DNA of 64,000 nt from assembly GCA_030068145.1 (NCBI GenBank), contig JAPJBO010000370.1, forward strand, positions 1 to 64,000, in the 5' to 3' direction. Position numbers and translations under genes: made by a program. Source of the DNA: Diplonema papillatum (lineage: Eukaryota; Euglenozoa; Diplonemea; Diplonemida; Diplonemidae). Within the stretch, counting starts at the first letter, position 1. Each line of letters starts with the position of its first letter. Shown here in pieces: positions 56,101 through 64,000 of the stretch. Under the pieces are notes generated by a model. It ran no database searches. It was not told the DNA's origin and was given only the letters and a program-made list of their open reading frames with translations.

Positions 56101-59100
56101 CGCGGTTTTACCGGCAAGGCATGTCGGGAGGTTTTGCCACTGTGGTGCGATTATCACACAGAACCAGTCCGGGGCAGTGCACGCGTCTATGCCTTCCGAC
56201 GCCTCAAGCAGCTACTAGTATCTGAGACTCGACTGAGGAGGCATGAAAAGGACGCGGGGCAAGCGATGCGTTCACGGTGCTTGCGACTTAGTGCACTTGA
56301 CCGGCGGCAATGCCTTGTGCCGCGGTATATTTGCGAAGAAAACGGCACTCGTCGCCTGACAGTCTAGACCGCACATCCCTGAGCATAACTGCCTTCGTTG
56401 CACACGGCGTCTAACCAATTGCCGTGTGCTAGAAGCACCTGCCCTCCGTGCGGATGTCGAGACATCAATGGTCTCTTTCGATGTGGGTGAGGTACATCTT
56501 GTGAGTCCGGCGCCGTTTGCTACGCATCAGAAGGTGGCCACTGGCTAAAGCTTGCTGACAGGAGGGTCGGCAGAGTACCGACAAACTCCGTTTACACCAA
56601 GCAGGGCATCTTTGTGTACTCGGGTAATATTGACAAAGCCACTACACCCGAAGTGACGGTGTCGACGTCCGCCTTTGGGGGTTTCAACAGCAGACCGCCG
56701 CAGAAGCCGCGAGAGCAACCATCCTTGCACAAGGTGGAGGAAAGCAGAAGTTGAAGTTCACCATACTATCTGCGGGTAGCTGGCGCTTATTCTCGCCGAT
56801 GGAAATGCCACCGACCAGCCGTCAGTAGGCTCTCGCACGGTGGTTCGGTAGGACCGTGACATCGCAATGGGGCATGTCAGAAGAGAGATAAGAGATTGAC
56901 GGACACCCGCGCAATCGACAGTCCTCTGGGTCACTGCTTTATTGTTCGCAGCGTACCCAGCGAACCGCGATCTCGAGTTCAAACCCGAGTGTTTTTTCTC
57001 CTGTGGCATCGTCTATCATCTGCAGCCTCCGACTATGGAAGGTTTTGTCGAAACGCACCCCGCGCGGCGTTCAGGACTGTTGAACTCTAGACTGCCACCG
57101 CAACCCCTCGGACACATCAAGTTCATCTTCACACTCACCTTTGAGCTCATCGTCCAGAAATTCTACCAACAACGGGCACAAAAGTGCCAACAGCGGACTG
57201 GCCAGTAGTATAGCCGGCACATATGGTGTGACATCCAGTAGCAGAAAGTCTTGTGGCAAAAGTTTTTTTTTTCTGAAAAGTTTTTTTTTTTGCGCGCGCG
57301 CGCGTAAATTTCTGTGGGCCGACGGACATGGGCCAAAAAAAAAAAACCGCCTACCCTAAGTACTTTTTCAGGGCAAAAAACAAATTTGTTAGGTTTGGTA
57401 AAGGGGGGGGTCGAATAATAAGAAAAATAAATTCCCTCTGGTGGAAATGGCTTGCGGAGCGTGACGATAAATTTCGTTTATTTTTTGACAGGATTCCGTT
57501 GTGTTTACACAGGCCGGACAAATAAACGAATTTATTTTTTTCCGATCTCGGAACTTATTTTGCGCCGCCAGCTATTTTCAGTCGAAACAAATAAATGAAA
57601 TTTATTGTCCCTAGGGAAATAAATTCGTTTATTTTTCCGACTGAAAATAGCTGGCGGCGAAATAAATTCGTTTATTTTTCCGACTGAAAATAGCTGGCGG
57701 CGCAAAATAAGGTCGTAGGCAGAAATCTGTAGGGGAGACCCCTCGCAAAATTTTTTTTCTCCCTGTGGTGAGTGAAATCGCGTGTTTTGAGCTCGTTTTG
57801 AGTCTAATTCATCCTTTCTGATCCTGCCAACTGTGAAAACAGCCCAAGGACAGAGGAAGAAATCAAAATCCCGATGCCGTCGAAGCGCCAGCGCGAGGCA
57901 GATGACATTCTGAAGAACGCCAAGGTGCCTGCAAAAAGTGCACCTGTGTACGAGGCGGAGTGGGAAGCGTTCGCAACGTTTGCCAAAATCAAAACGAGGA
58001 AGCCGTCAAAAACTGACTTTGTCCTGTACCTGGACAAATTGCACGAGTCACAGAAGGGCTCGTCGGTCGCGAGTATACTTTCTCGCTTGGCATCGACATA
58101 CTACCAAAAGTATAGCCAGAAGCTTGCAGTTGAGTACCCTGAGTTGTACGATCTTGCGCGCAGCTACGCAAGCTGCTACGCAACGTTCTGCTAGACACCA
58201 ACATAACTGCAAAGCAGTATGGTTTTCTTTCCATCCTCGGGAATTTATTTTTCCCAATAAAATCATTTATTCGGCAATAATTTCCGCCAATTTTGCCTCG
58301 GTGTCGGTTTTAGTCCCTCGGGAGGCCCTCGGGGGGGTTTGCAACCCCTCGCCACTCGCTCCGCTCGTGGCTCGGGGTTGCAAACCCCCCCTCGGGCCTC
58401 CCTCGGGACTAAAACCGACACCTCGACAAAATAAACGGAAATTATCTTGCCGAATAAATGCTTATTATTTGACACACGCCTGGCTGTCAATCTTTTTTTA
58501 TTATTTGACCCTGTTATTATTTGACACACGGCAGTCTGGATGCAGTTCAGAGCGAAACGTTGTCGCCTTTCCAGTGTGGGCAAACTTTGGTGTGAGGAAT
58601 CCAGGTTCTCTGTTGTCCAGCGGTGAATTTGCATAGTGCAACACAACTGTGCTTCCTGCTCGAGCTGTGGAACTGCGATTGTGGCACGTTGACCTCTTCC
58701 TCAGGATCCTCTTCGCCTCCAGCTCCGGCGTTCACGTCAGCCTTGCGACTTGCGGAGGAGATGGGGCTGGACGCCCGCATCCACAAGCCGTTGCAGGCGA
58801 TGTACCGCGGGCTGAAGCGGCGGTTCAAGCTGCCGCTAGGCGTTGGGGCCTACTTTGAGGTCACCAGCGGCATCCTGCAGGGATGCCCGATCTCGGTCAT
58901 CCTGATCAACGCGCTGTTGTCAGTGATAAAAAAAATGGGTTTTTTGAATTTTAAAATTTTGGAACAAACTCTGCAGTAATTTTTGAGGAAGTTGAGCAAT
59001 TTTTTTTTTTTCCAAAATTTTTTTTTGGGGGCCATCGGCTCCGCTGGAGCGTTTTAAAAAGACACAAGGTTCTGACCCTGCATGATATATAGCCCTTTCT

Positions 59101-61160
59101 TGCTCTACGAGAAAACCAACGGTCATACGAAGACCCTAAACCTAAACCCCCGGAGTTTCAAGCGAACGTTCACTCTAAAAAAAGGCCACCCTTCCCCAGG
59201 TCTTCCACGAGTGACCCCGCTCGTTCTTGCGCCTCTATGCTGTTTTTGGAGCTAGCTTTGGAACCGCCTTTGGCCAGAGCCGTCACATTGGCTGATGTGT
59301 TCGTCAAGGAAGGAGGTAACGACATAGAGGTTGCACCTTGGACAGCAGTTCAGTTCAGAAACGGGTTTCGGAGCTGCGGTAGAGCACACGTTCATCCCCG
59401 TAGTTGAGTGCTTGCCTATCTGTGGTGTCCACACGTAGTCTGGCAACTTAGGTGTTTGACATCATTTTTTGCCGAACTCCCCGGGCACCCAAGGGAGTAG
59501 CCCAGTTTCTTGAAGCTAACATGCACATTAATCCTGTCGAGGGTTTTCGCAGTTGCCTGGGCCACCCACTCCGTCATTCTCACTCTTCGAGTGGCACTGT
59601 TCATCTTGGCCATTGCTTTGTCGAAGAAGTACTTAGATGAACAGGCATCGTAGTGTTTGAGGAAGAAGAATACGTCCAGGTCACAAAACTGGACGTCTTG
59701 AGTGCAGCCAGATGGAATGATGATAACGGAAATTCCACGGTCGGCATAAGACTGTGCAGCAGCTTCGGTGACGTGAGGAGTAGCAGTCAACTATCAGTAA
59801 CACCCGCTGTCCCATATATTCCTTGGCCAGGTATTCTCCGTACTCCAAGATAAAAATTTGCTCGTGGTGACACCGCACTTCGTGAATGCTACGTTCACGT
59901 CTTTGCTGTAGGCACTGGACTCTGCAGCTTTCTGACGGTGCCAGCACCAGAGAAAATCAAGAAGGGGTTCGGTTGTTTCACGGAAGAGCCGTCTGGTTTG
60001 GAAGCCACACCAAAGAGCAGTGCTGCAAAGTGCTTTCAACACGAAGTACACTTCTGTCACGCGTTGCAGCGCGATCGTGAAAACACCATTGACAACAGTC
60101 AATGACTGGCACTCTTCAAACAAGGAAAGCACTGCTTCAGCACCGGACTCGAGTGGATACTCATGGTAGCTTTCTGCCACAACACCGACGGGGCGCAGGC
60201 ATTTCGCTAGGGCATTTGTATTCGTATACCCCGGTCATCACACCAAAGGCCTCTTTCGCGGGCAAGCCAGTACTGGTATGTTGCAAAGGCGATATGGTGC
60301 CCTTGCCTTTCTGACGTAGTTGCCGCAGGATAGCCACACGACGGATTGTACAGCGCAACGTGAGCTCCCTGTGCGTCCTCTGGATGTAGCTCGGAACTGA
60401 GATGCGCTTGAAGCCACTGTCTCCATCCCATTTTTTTTTATTATTTGACACTGTTATTATTCGACGCATCATGCCTCCCCAATTTTTTTTTTATTATTCG
60501 ACAAATCGAATAATAACACAGTGTTATTATTCGACCCCCCCCTTTACCTCTAAGGGCATTTTTTGGTACCTCTAAGGAAATAAACGAATTGTTTGGTACC
60601 TCTAAGGAAGATCACCCAAAAAGTTAAATTTATCTCCAAAACCAGTCGACCTATTATCCTAGGATAGTAGGTCTACCCCCCCTTTAAGGGAATTAAATTT
60701 GTTCTGATGGCTCGAAGGGAATTTAAATTTGTTTTGCTGGCTCGAAGGGAAATAAATTTGTTTTTGCTGGCTCGAAGGGAAAAAAAAATTGTTTTTGCTG
60801 GCCCGAAGGGAATAGATTTTGTTTTGCTGGCTCGAAGGGAATTAAATTTGTTTTTGCTGGCTGTTAGGGAATTTCAATTGTACCTGCTGGCTATAAGGTA
60901 AATTGCTCAATAAATAATTATGTTAACAATACTAAGATGTTAGTATTAATGGGTATTATTTAGATGTTAACACTGTTAGGGGGTTAACAATAATCGGGAC
61001 CAAAACAGGCTGGCTGACGTCTTTCTTTCAGCCAGCCCGCAAGATTCTTAGCACTAAAAAAGCACACAATGTCCTCTTCCGTCGCGACTATTGCAATGGC
61101 CTCGTCTGGTTCGGATCTCGACTCGCGCAGCTCCTTCAGCAGCCTTTTTTCCGCGGCCAT
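53146..61160 (-). CDS. Ubiquitin-conjugating enzyme E2, three exons
   Basis: Exons: 61068-61160, 53960-54262, 53146-53196; GT-AG introns, all phase 0, total 148 residues, the usual E2 length. Exon 1 starts MAAEKRLLKELRE and ends EEDI. Exon 2 begins RNWEARIQGPEGSPYQGG and runs through PPDYPFKMPSFRFKTRVYHP, GEVCEEALG and PEIAHQLSTDK. Exon 3 is AAFDREAVSWTKTHAG and stop. The catalytic Cys is residue 87 in GEVC. The conserved HPN tripeptide reads HPS (76-78), an unusual change of the Asn that supports the reaction intermediate, so activity or specificity may differ. E2s receive ubiquitin or a related modifier from E1 and pass it on with E3s; the modifier cannot be told from sequence. Intron 1 is 6.8 kb and full of transposons; intron 2 is 763 bp. 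Confidence 0.88.
54655..54722 (+). repeat. Family A fragment split by the transposon nest
   Basis: GTCCACTTGTGTTTACCCTG, TCATTTTCAGGTTAGC and TTTGATGAACCACCAC match the family A middle. The matching end (ACGTCTTTCTTTCAGCC, AGCCCGCAAGATTC, TTAGCACTAA) lies 6.3 kb away at 61008-61058, only about 10 bases inside the E2 exon 1 donor. The two halves fit together as one A copy interrupted by the transposon complex. Confidence 0.65.
55693..57359. mobile_element. 1.7-kb inner element with 100-bp TIRs
   Basis: Left TAAGGGTAGGCGG, T-run, GGCCCATGTCCG, alternating GC, TAAATTT. The right end is the inverse: GCGCGCGTAAATTT, GACGGACATGGGCC, A-run, CCGCCTACCCTAAG. The interior frames 56032-56367 (VRGFTGKACREVLPLWCDYH) and 56942-57208 are unassigned. 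Confidence 0.65.
57555..57715. repeat. Palindromic AT-rich block
   Basis: ATTTTGCGCCGCCAGCTATT at 57558 is inverted as AATAGCTGGCGGC at 57640 and again at about 57690 (AATAGCTGGCGGCGCAAAAT). AAATAAATTCGTTTATTTTT lies between the two right copies. Confidence 0.8.
57874..58194 (+). CDS. Tyrosine-recombinase N-terminal (core-binding) domain-like fragment
   Basis: The 106-codon frame starts MPSKRQREADDIL. VYEAEWEAFATFAKIK, then PSKTDFVLYLDKL, then ASILSRLASTYYQKY follows the pattern of the helical N-terminal domain of tyrosine recombinases, as in Crypton elements. No catalytic domain follows: the frame stops at 58194. It is either a truncated element gene or a first exon. Assignment is by pattern only. 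Confidence 0.35.
   Translation: MPSKRQREADDILKNAKVPAKSAPVYEAEWEAFATFAKIKTRKPSKTDFVLYLDKLHESQKGSSVASILSRLASTYYQKYSQKLAVEYPELYDLARSYASCYATFC
58285..58445. repeat. Long hairpin (about 65-bp arms)
   Basis: TCGGTGTCGGTTTTAGTCCC, CTCGGGAGGC and GTTTGCAACCCC are mirrored by GGGGTTGCAAAC, GCCTCCCTCGGG and GACTAAAACCGACACC. The centre is at about 58362 and the arms differ at few sites. It could fold as RNA or extrude as DNA. It looks like a MITE-like foldback unit. Confidence 0.85.
58715..58925 (+). pseudogene. Non-LTR reverse transcriptase fragment
   Basis: LRLAEEMGLDARIHKPLQAM, YRGLKRRFKLP, then FEVTSGILQGCPISVILINA resembles the RT palm around motif B (G-x-x-Q-G-x-P-x-S). The frame then runs into AT-rich foldback DNA and ends, before the YADD box. 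A short scrap of a LINE-like element. Confidence 0.55.
59252..60430 (-). pseudogene. Broken DDE-superfamily transposase
   Basis: In changing frames: RVLLIVDCYSSR (first catalytic Asp region, about 59795-59830), SYADRGISVIIIPSGCTQ and VQFCDLDVFFFLKHY (about 59650-59750, the usual VIFLPPNTTxxxQPLD region), RVRMTEWVAQA and VSFKKLGYSLGCPGS. A C-terminal CPRCNLYVVTSFLDEHISQC finger follows in another frame (59260-59340). At least two frame changes make it inactive as read. Family: DDE endonuclease of the pogo/Tigger-like group, by pattern. Confidence 0.65.
60700..60905 (+). repeat. About 32-bp tandem repeat, six copies
   Basis: The unit is close to TGGCTCGAAGGGAATTAAAT followed by TTGTTTTTGC. Copies drift in the middle (GGAAAAAAAA, GGAATAGATT) and the last two end TGTTAGGG and TATAAGG. 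Confidence 0.85.
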
Positions 61161-64000
61161 CGTTTGTTATTTCCTAATCTTTGTATAATTCCCCCGACGA
61201 ACCGAGATGCCGGTGCTGCGTCGGCCTGTTTATGGGCGTTTGAAATGACCAGCCTGGTCACGGGTTTGGGCGCAGCCTGTGGCCTGTTTACCGGTGTGCG
61301 CTCATCGGCATGTTAAAAGGCTTTTATGGGCTTTCGTCGTGGTGCAACTCGTGACGGTTGCGATTTGTTGCTGCCTCCGTCCGCCGAGCGGCACACCGAG
61401 AACCTTGCTTTGCGATTTTGCAACTGGCGGCCCGCGCAAAAATACTCGAGGGTGCCTTGTGCTTACTTCGAAGGAGGCTAGAGAGGAGGGGAAACAATAC
61501 AACCACAAAGTGTGCCTTTTCGTTGAACGCTTAACCTGTGTTTTGTGTGGACTACAGCACACTTTACCTCCTTCGAGATTGGAATATTGTTGCGATATAG
61601 TGGGGTCGAGATTTCGCAACTGGCAGCCTCGTTTGGTATACCCCAAGCAAAGCACAATATACAAGAAAGAAGGGCAGGGGAAGCACCGGCGTCTTTGCTG
61701 GCTATTTTCAACTTTTATTTTTTTACCGTTTAGCGCTTTGCTTCTCAGCTGATAAACATCCGGGAAGGACAATGAAGGGAGTAGGCAATCACTTGCCAAG
61801 CCAAAAGGGTCAATAGTGAAAGCGGGATAGAGGACACAACGGGCTAGCACCATCCCTTCCCCCGAGAGGGGCCTGAAGAGATGAAGGCAAGGAACAGGAG
61901 AGAAAAACACAGGTTGATGGGAAAGGTGAAGGGCTAGGCCGACAGGTTGCTTTTTCCTTTTCACGATTTACATTTGTTGCCATAGAATGCACTAACGAAC
62001 AAACTTCGCAATAATCGCAGATATCGTCCAGTCCCACAAAGAGAACTCAATTGATGGTCCCTTGCTGCTAGAGTGAAGGTTCGCTTGAACCACCGGAGCT
62101 CTAGTCGGGTGCTTCGATGATAATACCAAGAGAATCGCTTCGCAGTAAAAAGCAAAATGCCGGTGAGGGATTGCTTGTTTTTTTTCGATGTATGCTTTGT
62201 TGTGCAGTCGACGATTTGCACCATTCTGATATTTTGTCTTCTTTTTCCTGTGTTCTTTAGGGCTGAGAAAACGCGTGAGCTTCTGCCCTCGATGGCTGCC
62301 GGAGCATTTCGATACGACGAGGGAAGGGCGGTATTCCACACTCAGACTCGCACAGCAACGCACACGCGCGCACACACATGAGCCGGACCGTCCCGATCTC
62401 TTGAAACTGCATCGCCGCTGTTTATCACAGTGAATCACGGTCCACTACGGTCTATCAGGTCCATCCCTAGTCCCTAGAGCTGCCTCGAATTGCCCGGTGC
62501 TGTACTCTTCGGTCTATCACGGTTTATCAAGAGGGGATGGCCCGGCTCAACACACACACCAAACAGGGTGACTGCACGAACACCTAACCTTGTTTGCATC
62601 TGCCCTCAACTCACTTGCCCCCCACGTCAAGACGGTTTGAGGTTAAAGATCCAGATCCTCGAAGATTCCGTGTAAGCAGTTTGAACTCCCATCTACGAGT
62701 ACGCTATTAACACACTCAGTTCACGCAATTGGTTGCCCTTCCCTGCGTCGTTCGGGTGCTTGTTGAACAAGGCCGGCACAGCTAATTGTTCTGTGGGTGA
62801 CCCACGTGCAGACAGACGTGCCGCTGTATGTGCGCCAGCGTGCCGGTTGATACACTGGTTGTGATCAACCAATAAAACATACGGTATATTTAGTCTTCAC
62901 GGTGGGTTGTGTTTACAAGTATTGGCAACAATCTGCCGATCCTAGTAGCCATTGAACTGCCGAAGCAGTGTGGGACAGCGAACGCTTCGAGTTTTCATAT
63001 AATCTCATAGGGGGCCCAGGTCCCGCAACCTTGTGAAAAGAAAACCGGGAGAGAACATTTCCGGAGTTGGGGCTTGCACTGATAAACGAAGCAACGGACG
63101 ATCAGCATCAACTGACCAACGGTGATGAAAATGACAAGGCAAAAGTTTCTTGTTCTTCGCGTGTACAGGGTACAAACCTCTCTGGGGGGGTTTCCTGTAC
63201 TAGCACTTTTTCGTTGGCTTCGTTTTCTCTTTCTCATGTGCAACCGTTGTTCCGGAAAAATGTTCCCGTCAGTACAGATGTACTATTAAGAAAAAAAAGA
63301 AGAAGAAAAATGAACAGGGAGGTGATCGAAGGGGGGGAAAGGGAGGGGAAGGGGCGGAGAGGAAGAAGATTCTAGAAGGATGAACAGAGCAACCGAACAC
63401 TCCCTCCCTCCCATCGTAGGACAAAAAAAGCTGATGACCACAATCGGCGTTTTTTTTCCCCGTACGCGGGGGAAGCGGGAGGCGGGGCTCCGCACGCACC
63501 TCGTGGCAGATAAAGCCCCGGACTAACAGGTGAGTCTCTGAGACAATTGACCCCCTGTCCGAATCGAACGTCTTGTCGTTTTGGGTTAGAATGCAAAGAA
63601 TCCGTGGCGATAATCTGCATCGCCGGCGTCGCAGTTATCTCTTCGCACGCGATGGTGTCATGCTTTCGCCTCTTCAGCTCGTCTTGATCGTCGCGCTCAG
63701 GCGCGCGCTTAGTTTAGTAGAGCGTAATTCGTAATTGAGTGTAATCGCCGCGTAACCGAGGTTAGATAGATTTCAGGGAGGATAGGTGAATTGGCTCAGA
63801 GCCTCGTGAAAAGGGAACTCTTTGCGTTCCGAAGTTGGGGGAGGTCAATTTCCACCTTCCCCGGTTGGTGATACAAGAGTCGCGTCGGCATTCCTTGGTC
63901 ATTCCGCGGAGGCATTCCCCTGGGCATTTGCGAGGAAGCTTGCTTCTGCGAAGAGACATCCCGCTGGCCATCGCAGGATGGACCGGAAGATGGATGGACC
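61161..64000. other. Gene-free stretch upstream of the E2 gene
   Basis: A family D piece (AGAGTGAAGGTTCGCTTG) is at 62070. A partial family A (GTGCCGGTTGATACACTGG, GATCAACCAATAAAACATAC) is at 62840-62905. The block GAGAACATTTCCGGAG with GCACTGATAAACGAAG at 63050 repeats the one at 21112. The minus frame 61302-61964 (220 codons) has no family signature. No RNA gene was seen. Confidence 0.4.

Larger units (their letters stand above)
57396..60548. mobile_element. 3.2-kb DNA transposon with perfect 25-bp TIRs
   Basis: Both ends read GGTAAA, eight Gs, TCGAATAATAA from outside in, identical over 25 bp. TTATTATTTGACA or TTATTATTCGAC motifs recur inside both ends (58455, 58490-58530, 60425-60535). 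The minus strand carries the broken transposase at 59252-60430. The plus strand carries a recombinase-like frame (57874-58194) and a reverse-transcriptase scrap, so the element is mosaic. Confidence 0.7.
55205..60612. mobile_element. 5.4-kb nested transposon complex in E2 intron 1
   Basis: The outer ends are inverted copies: CCTTAGAGGTACC with AACAATTCGTTTATTTC on the left, and GGTACCTCTAAGG with AAATAAACGAATTG on the right. The interior is AT-rich compared with its surroundings and holds at least two more inverted-repeat units (55693-57359 and 57396-60548). The left margin also has a GATTTTGGCCATTTTGGGCC-type tandem repeat at 55430-55560. Confidence 0.65.

Noticed and set aside
59136-59152. 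CCTAAACCTAAACCC as a telomere repeat
   Set aside because: Only about two units, within transposon remnants. Not enough to call an internal telomere.

Overview
The window is eukaryotic nuclear DNA: few genes, many repeats, and genes with GT-AG introns, some of them very large. The best clue to the organism is a small-subunit rRNA fragment at about 18091-18353. Its spacing and signatures (GAGGCAGCGAA, GATATCTAAACC, GTGCCAGCACCCGCGG) look kinetoplastid/diplonemid rather than plant, animal, fungal or stramenopile. I infer a euglenozoan, perhaps a diplonemid, at moderate confidence; only pieces of rRNA are present and they could be foreign insertions.

Layout. 0-14 kb is repeats and decayed elements: a TIR element full of GGAAAC hexamers (1.1-2.4 kb), a small RNase III-like gene (3.3-3.7 kb), a 94-bp tandem array (4.4-5.1 kb), a tRNA-like piece with a short degenerate repeat (6.9-7.6 kb), and a TIR element with a broken ubiquitin-specific protease (10.1-11.3 kb). 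14-24.5 kb holds two paralogous SEC14/CRAL-TRIO lipid-binding genes on the minus strand. The first ends in a His-rich linker and a CaaX-type box (CVVM), and decayed tandem copies of that tail lie just downstream. 27-30.3 kb holds a leucine carboxyl methyltransferase gene whose 3' end runs into a nested repeat complex, including an insertion with an 8-bp target duplication and a Cys/His-rich ORF. 30.9-34.6 kb is a pure 32-bp satellite array with one inverted unit beyond its end. 37.6-40.5 kb holds a large disordered, probably myristoylated protein. 44.1-51.2 kb is the proteasome ATPase RPT6 in four exons, with a 4-kb tandem array in intron 1. 53.1-61.2 kb is a ubiquitin-conjugating enzyme E2 in three exons, with a nest of transposons in its 6.8-kb intron 1. 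The last 3 kb show nothing coding.

Themes. Three genes touch protein turnover or phosphatase control: RPT6, the E2, and LCMT (PP2A carboxyl methylation). A broken USP lies in a mobile element. The two CRAL-TRIO proteins point to lipid transfer or membrane sensing. The introns were assembled here by matching exon junctions to conserved protein alignments, and the reading phases close exactly in RPT6 and the E2. The most unusual signal is a roughly 170-bp dispersed repeat (family A) whose end lies immediately inside splice donors in two unrelated genes, which suggests an intron-generating element.
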